This document shows positions 42,923 through 55,100 of a DNA stretch of 64,000 nt, piece after piece (position 1 is the stretch's first letter; every line of letters begins with the position of its first letter). This DNA comes from Adiantum capillus-veneris (lineage: Eukaryota > Streptophyta > Polypodiopsida > Polypodiales > Pteridaceae), in contig CM043959.1 in the NCBI GenBank assembly GCA_014529385.2, positions 8,211,526 through 8,275,525 of the forward strand, written 5' to 3'. Below the pieces are notes generated by a model that was given only the letters and a program-made list of their open reading frames with translations, was not told the origin of the DNA and made no database searches. The position numbers and the translations under genes were made by a program.

Positions 42923-43582
42923 CAGGTCAATGAAATAGTGGGCCTTTTGAGGCTAGGATTTTGGTAATGCACCTTTGAGACTTGAAAATTTCCCTAGACT
43001 TGTGGGTAAATATACGGTAATTTTTAGATCATAGTGAGCTTATAAATTGATATTTTTACTTTTTTAATATGCTTTGAATGAGATTTACAAGTGGGATGTA
43101 TATGCTACAATGCTTTCATGCACTTGAATCTTCACACACACACGCGACAAGGCCATGTATGAGCCAAGGATCTTGGGAAGGAAATGTAACAGGTACTTGC
43201 TAGTTTTACAAGTAAGACTAGTTCCCAAACAAAGTATCACCATATTGGAGAGTTTGAGACTTTAGAGCCCATTTGGGAATCACTAATGTCTTGAATATTT
43301 TTCCATATGGACAAATCTCAAAACTATTTTTTTAGGAAAAATCCTTCTACAGGGAAGTACTTGAAAAGATCTTCCAAGCCTTGCTCTCAAAACTTTGGCT
43401 AAGATTGGGCCATGTGATCAAATCTTAAGCTCATCCGAAATTCACTAATATGGTGCTAAGTCCCTATCTGTTGGTCAAATTCATCTATTAGATCCCTTCA
43501 AGCATGCAGTATTAGAAACAATTTTAGTGGTGGCCAAGAATTATCGTACACCTATTAAGAATTGTTAGTTTTACAAACACTA
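42923..43582. other. spacer between P3 and P4 with a diverged repeat
   Basis: No gene. The segment 43236-43470 matches the reverse complement of about 48905-49125, with CTCTCAAAACTTTGG and AATGTCTTGAATA as landmarks. Confidence 0.6.
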
Positions 43583-43586
43583 TTAA

Positions 43587-44875
43587 CATTAGTTCTGTAA
43601 TTGGACACTAAAGTGTCCTATTTTCCTACGAAGTTCTGGCAATTTATTTGTCAAGCTAGACGGAAGTTTTTTACACATTGCTTCTACCATAGGTTGGTTA
43701 TAAGGGAAAGAAAACATTGGATTTTTCTCCATGTCAAAACACAAGCCCTATTGAGAGAATTGTGGTAATTTCTAAGTCGTAATTTTTTGTAAAATTTCAT
43801 GTTTTTTTGCTTAAAAAATCATAAAATTAATATATCTTTTGTAAAGGTAAGATTTTTCATGTTTTTAAAAGCCAAGTGCTAGTACTTTGTGTTACAAAAC
43901 AATGGAATTCCCTTCAAGGAATAGTTTTAAATTTAAATGCAGGTATAAATAATTATAATTTCATACTTGAACATGTGCTAACTAAGAGCATAATTTTGGC
44001 CTTTCAAAGGTCCTCTCATGGAATTGGGGGTATTCTAGTGCAATTTGACAACATCAAATGACTTTATATGTTAAAACCAAGAAACTACGTATTTTTTTGG
44101 CTCCCTCACTTACTTAAATCTTGTCACTTACACCCTATCTTGAAATTTTGATTGTTCAAAAACTCTTGAAAATCTTGAGTCCTCCACAATAACATTGAAA
44201 CCAAGGTTTTAGGTATCCCATTTGTATTCATACCATGCACTTTGATACATTTAGTTCATACGTGTGGAAAGTTTGAAGTTATTTGAGTTTTTGAATACTT
44301 ATGTCTCAAGAATAAAAATATCAAAAATTTTGCATGCGCAATTTTGAATATTTGAAATGATCCTAAAAACAATTCTTACCAAATCACTTCTACTTGCCAC
44401 CTTGAGTCCTCATTGGAGAGGGTAAGCAATGTATCACTTTCTTAAACTCAAAAAGACATGAAAAACATATTTTTTCTATGCATACAACGATATGCTTGAA
44501 ATGGCCATGTCAAACACGTAGACCTTCTTATTATTTTATATACTCTCAAGTATTTTTTTGGCACATGGAACTTGCAATTATCTATAGCACAATTGTAGAA
44601 AAGTTGTGTACAAGGTCGCTTCATTTATTCTTGAGCTTATAAAGTTGATTTCTTCAACGCATCAATCGCAGTCTTATGGGGGTCCCCTTATGAGTATATT
44701 TATTGATCATGATAGCTTCTAAGATGCAAGGTTATATTTTTCAAAGACCCTCTATCTAACATATTTTAGCATATCAATAGGGTTTTCTTAAATACAACGT
44801 CTGATGCAAGTAACATTTAATCGAAATTTGTAAAAAAAGGACACTTAAGTGTCCTATTTTGGCACCAAACTAGTG
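43587..44875. mobile_element. P4: third non-autonomous TTAA element
   Basis: TTAA at 43583-43586 and 44876-44879. The right end reads inward as CACTAGTTTGGTGCC and the left end CATTAGTTCTGTAAT. One palindrome lies near each end: GGACACTAAAGTGTCC (43603-43618) and a perfect GGACACTTAAGTGTCC (44839-44854). The interior is unlike P1 and P3. The frame at 43876-44061 has no recognisable domain. Confidence 0.8.
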
Positions 44876-44879
44876 TTAA

Positions 44880-45466
44880 ACAACATTAAGGGATATTTGT
44901 TTTAAGATTTTTTAGGCAAAAAAAATTCATACCTACTATGCATTTAGCAAGGCTATGTCATCCTATTAATGAAAATGTCTCATTGCTTGTACAAAGATGT
45001 AATTTATCTTCAAATTTTGCTATGGTCCAAATGTTTTAGTAAGGCCATTGTGTAGTTATAGTAGGAAGTTTTTAGTTCCTTTTGTAGAGCTGTTCACATA
45101 TTTTATACCCTCATCTTCCATGTATGCTATTAGCATAACATACACAAGAAGCATTGGAAAGTACAAATCATTAGTCATGGAAATGTATGCTTGGATATGT
45201 TTTTGCCAAATGCATGCACACTAAGTGCTATGGTCCCTAATGTTTAGCAAAGGAATATTTTCAGTGGCATACAACTTCATGAGTATGACAACTTAATCTT
45301 CTTTAACACCACAAGTGTAGTGCCTCTATGGGGTATATTGTGGGTCTACTAACCACCATACGAAGAGGATGGGCTGGAGGGATCATGAGAGGGAGAGAAA
45401 GAGAGAGAGGGGGTTTGATACAAAGAGACCCAAGGCATAGAAAAATTGCTAGTGCCTTGGCAGTTT

Positions 45467-45517
<51 letters not shown>

Positions 45518-46150
45518 GTACTTGGCTGATATAGTGGTGGGAGGGGTGACAATGGGCAGTGGTGATAGGATTAGGGGTGGCTCATGGTGGCAGTAAGCGG
45601 CGTGGTGTGGATGCTTGTAGAAAGGTTTTTTAAACTATATAATGTTTATTCCAGCCCAATTCACTATTCAAACTCAAAAGCTAGCCAAGTTGGTTGTTGA
45701 AAATATGTATTGATTATATAAATAACCCTGCCGTATTGGAAGTAATCATGAGCCCACATTTACGAGTTATTTTTGAAGAGCTATTTATAAAAGGTTGAGA
45801 ACACAACTCAATCATTTGGTAAGAGTAACTCTCTAGTTTGGAGTTTTCTTATCATGATGAAAAGCATGTGATCACTAGGTTTATTCCCTTCATGCTTATG
45901 TCAAGGCTTCAGCCTCGATCACTACTTATGGTGGGTTTGACTACTGATGAGGAATGAAGGTAAGTCAAGGACTTAATCTATACTAATGAGATATGTTCGC
46001 AAGTCACCCTCATAGAAAGTTGAGAAGAGGCATTCTTAATGTTTAGCCAGCTTCAGAAAGTCTACAGAATGCTTACTCATTTATTCATCTCTTAGTTGCG
46101 GTAACTCATTTAAAGTATTGAAGTGAGTTATAAATCAGGTCTACAAACTA
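44880..46150. other. intergenic, no gene recognised, with GA microsatellite
   Basis: AT-rich with one purine tract (GA)n at about 45470-45514 and a weaker one at 45388-45412. The Ser-Leu repeat frame on the minus strand comes from that tract. Nothing else is recognisable. Confidence 0.6.
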
Positions 46151-46160
46151 TTATATTTAT

Positions 46161-46379
46161 TTGGTCTTAAATATAGGCCATCTACAAAAATACCTACAAA
46201 TGGATAGCAATGTAGATAATCAAGATGCTCTTGTTGGTTTCATTGAACCTCCCATTGATTCATGTATTGGTCAACAATTGGATAGCAAGACCCAGAGAGG
46301 TTCCATTATGGAAAGTGTTAGTGTTCTTAAGAATACATCCCCACTTTTGTTTTTGAGGATAGTGTCATACCTAAGGTAG
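46161..46379 (+). other. short ORF, unknown
   Basis: 72 codons from ATG, with segments VDNQDALVGFIEPPIDSCIG and VLKNTSPLLFLRIVSYLR. No family recognised. It lies upstream of the copia fragment and may be a passenger or chance frame. Confidence 0.2.
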
Positions 46380-46599
46380 GATTGGGGGGCAAGTCCCTAG
46401 TCTATGAGTGCACGGTCAAGGAGATTCCTAGAATAGGGACCTTGAGTCTGTACAAGGGTAAGGTTGCATGATGATGAGCGTGTGGTAGTACCCACTTCCT
46501 TTCATTGAGGACTCTTCTTTTTTACATCTCCTTCTCCCTTTCCCTTAGTTGAAGTATCTCATTGCTTGTGGCCGTAATCGTATATGATGTATAGATTTT

Positions 46600-47970
46600 G
46601 TGAACTTATATTATACATTATTCTACAATCGGATATGGCTATGACTATTCTCGTCAATGGTTTTCCTTTTGGAAAAATTTTGTTTCTTATTTTCAAGGCC
46701 AAGGGTTTCCTAGCTGGAAAGAAATGTTGTAATTAAATTTTAAAGGCAATATACGCTCGGATGTTGTTCTCAAAAAGTACGTTTTTCTATCTTAGCCTGC
46801 TATTTTGAATCATAAAACAAGTTTCATATCACTAAAGGACCTGTTTTTTAAAGAGTGGCATCTTGCAAGTATGGATTGACAGTGCCATGAAAAGAAACTC
46901 ATTGGTACATTCTTACTATATTTAATGATTCTTTTTTACTTGATGTGTATGAATTTTCTACTTCCCATGACATATGGAAATATCTTATAGAAAACCTCAT
47001 AAGAGATTTGCTACAAAAAAACTTTAGGTGAATTTTTTTTACCAAGCTATGATATGAAGTTAGTACTACTATGATGAGATATATTGAGTCTTTCAAATCT
47101 ATTATTAATTAGATTGATAATGCAAGTGATCCTATTACAAAAAAGTAGCTAAATACATTTCTTGTTGATATGATAAAGAAATCTTCTTATGCCAACATCG
47201 TACAATTCTCTATAACAAGGATGATCTGTATTTCAACCAAACATGCATATCTTTATTTGTATACTCCAAACATCAAGAACAGTGTAATGTTGGGTACGAT
47301 GCAGCTATGAAATTTAAAGAGGAGTCTGGATGATAATACTTGGAATGGGATTTTTATGATTGAAGGTGTCCTTTTCAATAAGAAAGCCACAAAGATGGTC
47401 ATCGTGGTAGTAGTTTCTATCACCTCAAATTTCCTAGCAAGCATTGTTCTTAGTGCAACATGAATGGTCCTACTAAATATGATTGTTAGGCATGTGAATA
47501 AGACTAAAAGAACCATTTTATCTAGAGATTCTTCGTTTTATTCTTGTGACTGTTGTGGATGGTTTGATCATCCCTAGTATACATGCTTTAACTATCGATT
47601 TGATGTAGATCAAAATGGAGTATATAATGTTGAACATCATGATAACATTGTACCAAAAATAAGTTGTTTTCTATGCTTGGTTCCTCCAGACACCATACTT
47701 CATGTACGTGAACGTTCACTTTCCATTATCAATTTTGGCACTAAAGAAAATATGACATATCAATCTGAGTGGATAGACAACTATCATTCTCTACATGTTA
47801 AGCATGTTGTTTATTTTCTTGACCATACAACTTCCTGGATAAAGGGTTTTTTAGACTTATATATTGGTACATTATCTTCTTAGACTCCAGTTTTGCAAGA
47901 ACTTTTTAATGCTCCATATCTATAAGTTGCAAGACTCATTAACCTTGGTTTGTTTAAGCTATCCAATTCA
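46600..47970 (+). pseudogene. gag-protease fragment of a K-family copia element (plus strand)
   Basis: The pieces match K in order: the gag start MAMTILVNGFPFG at 46635, KGPVF near 46830, LPTSHDIWKYLIENL near 46960, HIESFKSIINQIDNASDPI near 47080, an intact zinc knuckle core CDCCGWFDHP with TC (47545-47590), then HDNIVPKISCFLC and the protease region INFGTKENMTYQSEWIDNYH, where the Asp-Ser-Gly is Asn-Phe-Gly. Many stops. It has lost integrase, RT and RNase H. Confidence 0.85.
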
Positions 47971-49329
47971 TTTTGGGATAATTATCATGGTTGATTAACC
48001 TTGTAATTCTTCTATGATAATTAGCTCATAAATTTTGAAGTTATATTTCTAACTTTGTTATCTATAAGCTAGAAAATAGATAATTTTCTCTCTAAAAAAA
48101 TACTTAAATCAAGAAGATAATTTTGATATAATTTTCACATCTTTCTAGTAGTGTGTAGAAGCTTTGCAAACTAATTCATAATTATCTCAATTAATTTGGT
48201 ATATTGGCTTTTATTTAAAGACAAAATTAAGCAATTTCAATCATAGTATATGATAATACAGATTGATATTCTTAATTAAAAAATTTATAAGGAGCATCTA
48301 TATATAATGAAGGTAATTCTTAGTAGAGAGAAGCCTAATGTTTCCCAAATATAGTATAACTATACAAATAAATCTAAATTATTATATCTTTCACTAATCT
48401 AACAAGATTAGGGTTAATTACCTCAATTAATTACTCAAAGATTTTTCTTTCTTTCTAATTTTTGGGAAGACTCTCTTGAAGCTAGAGAGAATTTGGAAGG
48501 TTTTTAAGTTTTACAAAAAAGGTGAAGATTAGGGACCTACTTATAATTTTTTGGCAAAGCAGGAGTTGTAATTAGTGACCTCACGTAAGTAGTGCCCTCT
48601 ATTGCTAAATTTGTTTCTTCCACGTCCAAAATATCTCCCCTAGTGCATGTCCAGCTTGACTTTCAAAATCTGCTAATTCTAGTTCACTTTATTGCTTCTA
48701 TTGGAAACATATGGCCTATGCGATAAAATATATTCTAGGCAGTGTGATTGGATATCTTCTAGCCCATGTGATTTAATAATTGTAAAGGTTTCCAGCTATC
48801 TAATTTATTAAAGTAACCATAAAAACTTCCAACGAGGATTCAAGAGTCAATTTTTATCCTGATTTGACTCAAAAAAATTATGTCTAAAGTAAAGAATTCC
48901 ATATTAGTGAATTTGGGAGTTTCCCAATTCCCACTTTCAAAACAAGCTTAAGATTTGGCCACATGGTCAAACCTTATCCAAAGTTTTGAGAGCAGGGATT
49001 GAAAGAGATTTTAAGTACTATCTTGTGAAAAGATTTGGCCTTAAAAAACAATTTGAGTATGTTTATATGGCCAAGTATTCAAGACATTCGTGATTCCAAA
49101 ATTGGCTCCAAAGTCACAAACTTTGATTATGAAAATACCAAATTCAACTATGTTTAGGATAGTCCAATGCTCTCAATTAAGGACCAAGACTCATTTTCCT
49201 TATTTGTGAAAGGTGGAAACATTACACTTATGATAGATTTGTACATATGCCATTGTAATTTGTAGACACCATGCCCCATGCACACTTCTCACTCATAAAA
49301 TATGACCTCTTGGTCACTTGTATATATGT
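47971..49329. other. AT-rich stretch, no gene
   Basis: Apart from the diverged repeat at 48905-49125 (inverted partner at 43236-43470) I see no gene or element edge. Confidence 0.5.
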
Positions 49330-49425
49330 ACTCCCTAGGGGTTCTTCATCCACAGCTAGAGACCTTCCTTTGAGTGGGGGAATAGAAGCTATATATGGCT
49401 CACTCTAACTACCTTATTCTCATAT

Positions 49426-49508
<83 letters not shown>

Positions 49509-49590
49509 TAAATTGTCCTCAACATGGGTTAGTATTTGGAAGTATACATGGTGTGTTTGGTGTCTCTCCTCTCTCTCTCTCTCTCTAATA
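49330..49590 (+). repeat. diverged K-family 3' end and LTR with expanded TA microsatellite
   Basis: TTCTTCATCCACAGCTAGAG and CCTTTGAGTGGGGG match the polypurine-tract region of K. The following GAAGCTATATATGGCTCACTC matches the K LTR start. After (TA)n, the piece ATTGTCCTCAACATGGGTTAG, CATGGTGTGTTTGG and a CTCTCT tract match the LTR end. Orientation is plus. The TA run (49429-49505) replaces the ATATATAGG part of the LTR. Confidence 0.8.
49429..49505. repeat. (TA)n microsatellite
   Basis: A run of about 75 bp, perfect from about 49440. The Ile-Tyr repeat frames on the minus strand are by-products. Confidence 0.98.
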
Positions 49591-50700
49591 TCAATATTAC
49601 AAATTATATCAATATTATCATTGGTAACATTTGGAATTGATGGATATGAAGTGGAAAGCTTCTCTTTAGAAAGAGGTTCACCATAATAAAAGAATGGAAA
49701 AGCATGAAGCGAAAATTGAGTATCATCAAGATCATCCATGAATAACCATGTACCTCCCATAAGTTGTTCATTTAAAGCAACATCATTATTCACGGTTATT
49801 TTATTGGAAGAAAAGCCATAGAATTTGTAGCCTTTGGAAGTGTCAAAATATGCAATAAAAATACATTTAAGATTAGGAGCGACAAGATTTGTTTCTGTTT
49901 CTTTGAAAACATGGATATAAGAAATGCATCCAAAGCTTCAAAAATGAGATTAAAAATAGATTTCACCTTTCCAAGCTATGATAGGCATCTTACGAGAAGG
50001 AGCACAACTAGGAAGATAATTACTACTATAGAGAGAGCTTCAACCCAAAAAATAGGAGATCTCAAAATGAATCAGCACACATCTTGCAACATTATGAACA
50101 ATGAGATTTTTTAATTCCAAAACACCATTGTTGAGGAAAATATGGAATAGTATGTTTATGATGAATACTTTGTTCACTACAATAACTTTGAAACTTGCAA
50201 GAAACATATTCTCCATGTCCATTATCACTGCAAAGCTTCTTGAGACAGCGACAATTTGAATCTCTACAACCTTGGGAAATCTTTTATAAATAGATAGTGC
50301 CCATGATTTTTTCTAAGAATCAAAATAGATGTACACCATGAGTAGTCATCAATACATGTATCAAACTAGCAATGTTGTGATATTGATGAACCGCAAAGGT
50401 CCACAAATGTTATTATGAGAAAGATCCAAAAGATCATGAGAATGAATTGCATTCAAGAGAGAAAAAGGGTTTATGATTATGTTTTTGAAGAGCACAAAAT
50501 TCATAGGCTCCCATATAAAGACGAGCTTTAAGATGCATGTCATAAACAAGATCAGGATGATGAGGGTGAAGGAGTTTTGAGAAATCATAACGAGCAAAGT
50601 GGTGATGCCAACCTTGCAATCATGATCACCTGGATCAACAAAAAAAAAATTCTCAAGTATCATTAAAAGAGGGCTCAAATAAATTAACATTGCAAGAAGA
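49591..50700 (-). pseudogene. integrase-region fragment of a K-family copia element (minus strand)
   Basis: Minus-strand matches to K run from GDHDCKV and HHHFARYDFSKLLHPHHPDL (about 50600) through ICGPLRF to ALNEQLMGGTW and SLHAFPFFY, then PSIPNVTNDNIDI at about 49600. Stops are frequent. It faces the gag-protease fragment at 46600-47970 and abuts the LTR piece at 49590, so a rearrangement joined pieces of two copies or inverted part of one. Confidence 0.82.
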
Positions 50701-51700
50701 AGTCACAATAGTAATGTTTAGACCCAAATTTCTCTTTTCTTAGAAAAAAAGTAAACAAGATATCTAACAAAACAACTTAGAAACCTATAAGATATATTTT
50801 TGAGTTAGAACACACTGTTTCTATTTTTAGCAAAAAGCTAAAATGGATAATCAATAAGTCAACCTAGAAAGTTAAGCAATAATTTTTAAAGTTAGAAAGC
50901 ACTATGTTAAATCCTTGGTAAAAATCTCTTAATTAGATAGTTACTTTTACTTATTACTCTGCTTTAGTTTCTATATTTTTAGAAGAAAACTAAAGAGGAT
51001 AATTAGTAGGTCAACATAAAAACTTCTAAGACATTTTTGCAATTAGAAAACACTATTTAGAATGTGCAATAGAAATATATTTTTTAGATATTTTGTTTTA
51101 CTAATTACTATGCTCTAATTTCCCTAATTTTAGCAAACAAATAAAATTGATAATTAGTAAAATAACTTAGAATATTACAAGATAATTTTGAAAGATAGAG
51201 TATAGTGCTAGAAATCCATGATAGAAATATCCTAGTTAGATAGTTAGTTTTACTAATTACTGTGGTCTAATGTTTTATTGTTAGTAGAAAACTAAAGAGG
51301 ATAATCTGTAAATCAATGTAGGAACTTCTCATATAATTTTTAGAGTTAAGAAACTTTTTAAGAACCAATAAAACGATTATTATTACTAGATATTTAATTC
51401 TACTATGTATTATGCTCTAATTTCTTTGTTTTAAGCGAAAACTTAAAGGAGATAATTAGTAAATTATCCTAAAAAAACTTATGAGATAATTTATAGAGTT
51501 GGAATACATTGTTAAGTAGTATGGGGCAGTTAGCTAATGGTTGAGTGTGAAGTGGTTGTGTAAGTTTAGATTAATGTGAAATGTATATGTTTTTGCGATA
51601 GATTACGTCTATAATTTATTTTTTGAATAAAATTTTCTAAAATCAACACTTTATGTTTATTAGAAGTATTTTGGTTGTGTATCTTTAGGGCATCTTTTAG
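50701..51700. repeat. AT-rich diverged tandem repeats (about 160-180 bp)
   Basis: The segment TTTTACTAATTACTATGCTC followed by TAATTT and GATAATTAGTAAAT recurs about five times, near 50730, 50940, 51100, 51255 and 51405, strongly diverged. The style resembles the solo LTR array at 6410-7330, but a direct relation is not shown. No gene. Confidence 0.55.
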
Positions 51701-51707
51701 AGTACTT

Positions 51708-51710
<3 letters not shown>

Positions 51711-51771
<61 letters not shown>
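51711..51771. repeat. (GA)n microsatellite
   Basis: An uninterrupted GA run of about 60 bp. Confidence 0.97.
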
Positions 51772-51773
<2 letters not shown>

Positions 51774-52085
51774 TTAGACCTGCAAAGTAATTGTATTTGA
51801 ATTAATTATATTTGAAATTATGAATAATATAATTAGATTTTTTAAAACACAATTTATACATTTAAGGTTATAAATAATGAAGTATGTGATTAGTGATATA
51901 GGCATACCTCCATATTGTTTAGCTTTCAATCCGAAAAATATTAAAAAAATTATTAATAGTTTCTTTTATATTAGTCTAGTAATTATAGCCCCTTAAGTTT
52001 GATATAAAATAATTAAGCATACATTACTTATTGCAGGTAATTGCGCTATATGTCCACATAAAGGCGGTTTTTTAGTGTTAAAGAC

Positions 52086-52720
52086 TTATAACATAGATAA
52101 ATTACAAGCTTCTAAAATTTGGAGTATAATTGTATGTAACATTTGTGACATCATCATTGAGAATTCACCAATTATAGTTACATCAAAAGATCTTATTTTA
52201 ATTGAACGAATATCATTTGGTTCTAAATTAGAATGAAATAATTGATTTTTATTGGGTAAACAAAAATAATAATGTGAAGTACGTGCTAATCGACTAAGTC
52301 TTGTAGTTGTTGCTCCTGTGGTTGCTATAAGGAGGACTCCTATGTTTTTGTTTATACATTTAAATGTGATATATTGAATTAGAAACGTTTTCCAAGATCC
52401 AGGTGTTCCATTTATTATGTGTAATACACCCAATTTTTTGAAACTTTTATTGTATATTAGTTCTTTCTCTTTAGCCAAAGTTGTATTTTCTATGCGTTTA
52501 AGCTCTTGGAGATGTAATATTGGATCATATTGATTATCTCCTATAGTTTTAATATTGGTATGTTTTTCTATAAAATCCTTTGATGTTAAATGTTCTTCTA
52601 AATTATGTATGGGACGCATTTGAAGTATTTGATTTGTAATTTGTTGTTTAGATTCATCGATTAATAGATGTAATTGAGAATAATTTCCAACTAGATTCTC
52701 TATGTCTTCTTCATTCTTTA
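52086..52720 (-). pseudogene. Pif1-like helicase of the Helitron
   Basis: The Walker A segment reads INGTPGSWKTFLIQYI (family GGPGTGKT, so Gly to Trp before Lys). LLIATTGATTTRL is the typical ATTG-x-A segment. The Walker B position reads TIIGEFSMM where Asp-Glu is expected, so the catalytic Asp is lost. About 178 codons are open; the C-terminal half of the helicase is missing downstream. It would unwind DNA during rolling-circle transposition. Confidence 0.82.
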
Positions 52721-52791
52721 TTATTTATCATATTTGACATTCTAAAAAGTAAGATTTTTTTATGTTGTTAATTGAGATTAATTCTTTCTCA

Positions 52792-53363
52792 TTATGAAAA
52801 ATGTATATGTTTTAATAGAATAGTAAAAAAAAAACCTTCCATTTGGTGGACAGGGTGAAAATTGGTATATCTTATTAACTGCTTATACTCTTCTATTTCA
52901 TTTCCAAATAAATCATGCATTTTACATATCTTCTTTGTTGTATGCTTGCATATTTTTTTGATTCTATAATGGCGAAAGTATGCATAAAATGTTAAGCTCT
53001 CCAATTCTAATGGTCTTGCTGTATATAAATCAATTGGATGTAGTATAGAGGTTAAAAAAAATTGTATATATTTTTGCCTTTTTTTAGGAGGTGAACAATC
53101 TATATAAGTTACCTTTTGTGTTTTTTTATGAATGGTATCTCTAAACACATCATGGATGCTTTGGTTGCTAATATTGGTTTTGTTAATACATAAAAAGATA
53201 TTAGTTTGAGTTTTGTATCACCAATATTATTTAGTCCTAATATTTTTGATGTTTCGAAGTCAATATCTATTTTTCCTATAGGTTCTGTTTCAATGCATAT
53301 TTTTGTAAGTAATATGATAATCCTGTATTGGTTACTTTTTGAATATTCATATGAGCTTTCCAT
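52792..53363 (-). pseudogene. Rep-helicase linker region of the Helitron
   Basis: Two overlapping pieces in different frames. One carries YIDCSPPKKRQKY and ESLTFYAYFRHY, then QMEGFFFTILLKHIHFS, near the start of the helicase; Helitrons have a comparable linker. A frameshift lies at about 53109-53148. The catalytic Rep domain is upstream. Confidence 0.7.
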
Positions 53364-53760
53364 AACAGTAATACTCCTGCATGATAAGGGAGCACATTTC
53401 TGTGTTCTAATGTTGGTCTATAATAAAGCCATCGTTGAGTTTGTTCATAAATAATTGGCTTAGGATTACTTTGGAAGTAGTATGGATATCCATATTTGCA
53501 TTTAATTTTTTTATTTTGTAATTCTAATCTACAAGATTCTCTACAATTATGTTTTTTTTTTTTGATAACTAAGCTATGCAATTTATATTCAATTGATGTT
53601 GGATCAAATTTATTTATTGTATGTAAATAAGGTATATGAGTATCTATCTTTAAAGATATTTGATCATTATCATTTGAATCTACCCATGGCATTGTATGTG
53701 CATGTGGTGAACTTCTATTTTGTATCTCATATTGTATTCGATAGTGATTGATGGTACCTA
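53364..53760 (-). pseudogene. Rep catalytic part of the Helitron (HUH and tyrosine motifs)
   Basis: The HUH motif appears as SSPHAHTMPWV near 53700 (His-Ala-His intact), followed by a Cys-containing segment and the tyrosine segment AHMNIQKVTNTGLSYYLQKY, with Tyr pairs four residues apart, near 53300. These form the nicking and joining site of rolling-circle Rep proteins. Stops precede and follow. Confidence 0.82.
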
Positions 53761-53901
53761 ATAATCCATTAGGAATAAATATGTATTTATTAAAAAATGT
53801 ATGTAATCGTTTGTGAAAACTCAGCTGGACAATCCATCCAATTGAGTTTTAAGTCTATCTTTTGGATAATTTTGTCTATATCTTCTATTTCTACCCATCT
53901 A

Positions 53902-54606
53902 CTAGAGGATAGCGTCACAATTTAGGGTTAAGAAGAAGTTAGGTAAACCTAATGACTCTACCATGCATAATAAATCCTTTAAATTCTTACGATACCATGA
54001 CGGAGAGCCTGGAATTGAATAAGGGATATTGTGTTTTATGATATAACGTATGGTATCTAGATCAGATGCATGTGGATTTTTTAGTTTGAATTTATCTATA
54101 TATGATTGTAGCATTGTTAAATTTTTTGAACTTGCTATTATCAGAGCTTGATGTAATTTGTACATCATCAATAAGTATGTCTTGTATAAAGTGAATATTG
54201 AGAAGAATGAGGGTATTCTCATTTTTAGATATGTATGAAATTTTAAAGTTCCATCATGAGATCCATATCCTAATGGAAATAGGGCTATCTCTATTGTAAT
54301 ATCTTCTAAATTAGATACTCCATATAGGTTAATGATTTTTCTGTTGTTTAATTTTTCATACATAACCCCACTATGAGATAACTTACCTATTTTGTATTGT
54401 GATTTTAGTTGTGTGTTGTTTACTTGATCTAAGATACCTAAATAATTTGTATTGTGTGCTACTATCATTAAGTCATAAGGAGAAGATGATGCATGTTTGT
54501 TTAGTAAAGTATTAATTGCATTAGAAGGAATTATAGGAATTGCTAAAGTTTTTTGTGGTTGTTCATATATAGTATATAATTTTTTTACTAATGGATTATT
54601 TTTCAA
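53902..54606 (-). pseudogene. N-terminal Rep domain of the Helitron (Helitron_like_N type)
   Basis: 234 codons, open. The C-terminal part IPGSPSWYRKNLKDLLCMVE then GLPNFFLTLNCD is the family hallmark (usual form: PGS-x-x-Y-...-FFLTLT-x-D). The upstream part has the ALFPLGYGSHDG segment. A further piece, up to about 54806 (MNVHEVQMLSTLD) and a CSNCGNLFFKYEK box near 55030, belongs to the same protein with stops between. Confidence 0.85.
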
Positions 54607-55100
54607 TAAAAAAATTAATAGTGTGTTTATATCATGTGAGTTTTTTGTTAGAATATTTATTAAATCATTATTATTTTGATACGAAAATAGAGGATTATGT
54701 AATAATGATCTTTGTTCTATATTACCTATGGCTATGGATGTTATGTTTTTATTGATATTTTAAGAGATATCTAAAGTGGATAGCATTTGTACTTCATGTA
54801 CATTCATTGTTAATATTTATAAGTTGGGTGATAAGCTACCCACTATTTTCCTCTAATGTTGTTTTAAAAACATTTGGAGCAGTTATAAATTTCTATATTA
54901 TCTTGTTTGCTATTTTGAAATGATGTTAGATAGGGATTAGATAATTCATATCCTCATAAATAGGTATTTTTTTTTCTATATATATTGAGTTTTGTTTTTC
55001 ATACTTGAAAAATAAGTTTCCACAGTTTGAACAATATTTATAGAATTTGATCGAGTTAGAAAAATATTTATTCATGAATCAAAATCTAAATTAAAAATGT

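Larger units (their letters stand above)
52086..55100 (-). mobile_element. Helitron remnant (Rep plus helicase)
   Basis: The minus-strand order of N-terminal Rep domain, HUH and tyrosine motifs, then a Pif1-like helicase is specific to Helitrons, rolling-circle DNA transposons. The element is very AT-rich and broken by stops. I could not fix the 5' TC and 3' CTRR-hairpin ends; they should lie beyond the coding parts on each side. Confidence 0.85.

Noticed and set aside
45349-45552. Minus-strand Ser/Leu/Pro-rich ORF
   Set aside because: It is a by-product of GA-rich simple sequence.
49389-49793. Minus-strand ORF with Ile-Tyr repeat as a possible membrane protein
   Set aside because: The repeat part is the TA microsatellite; only the upstream 70 codons are real copia-derived sequence.
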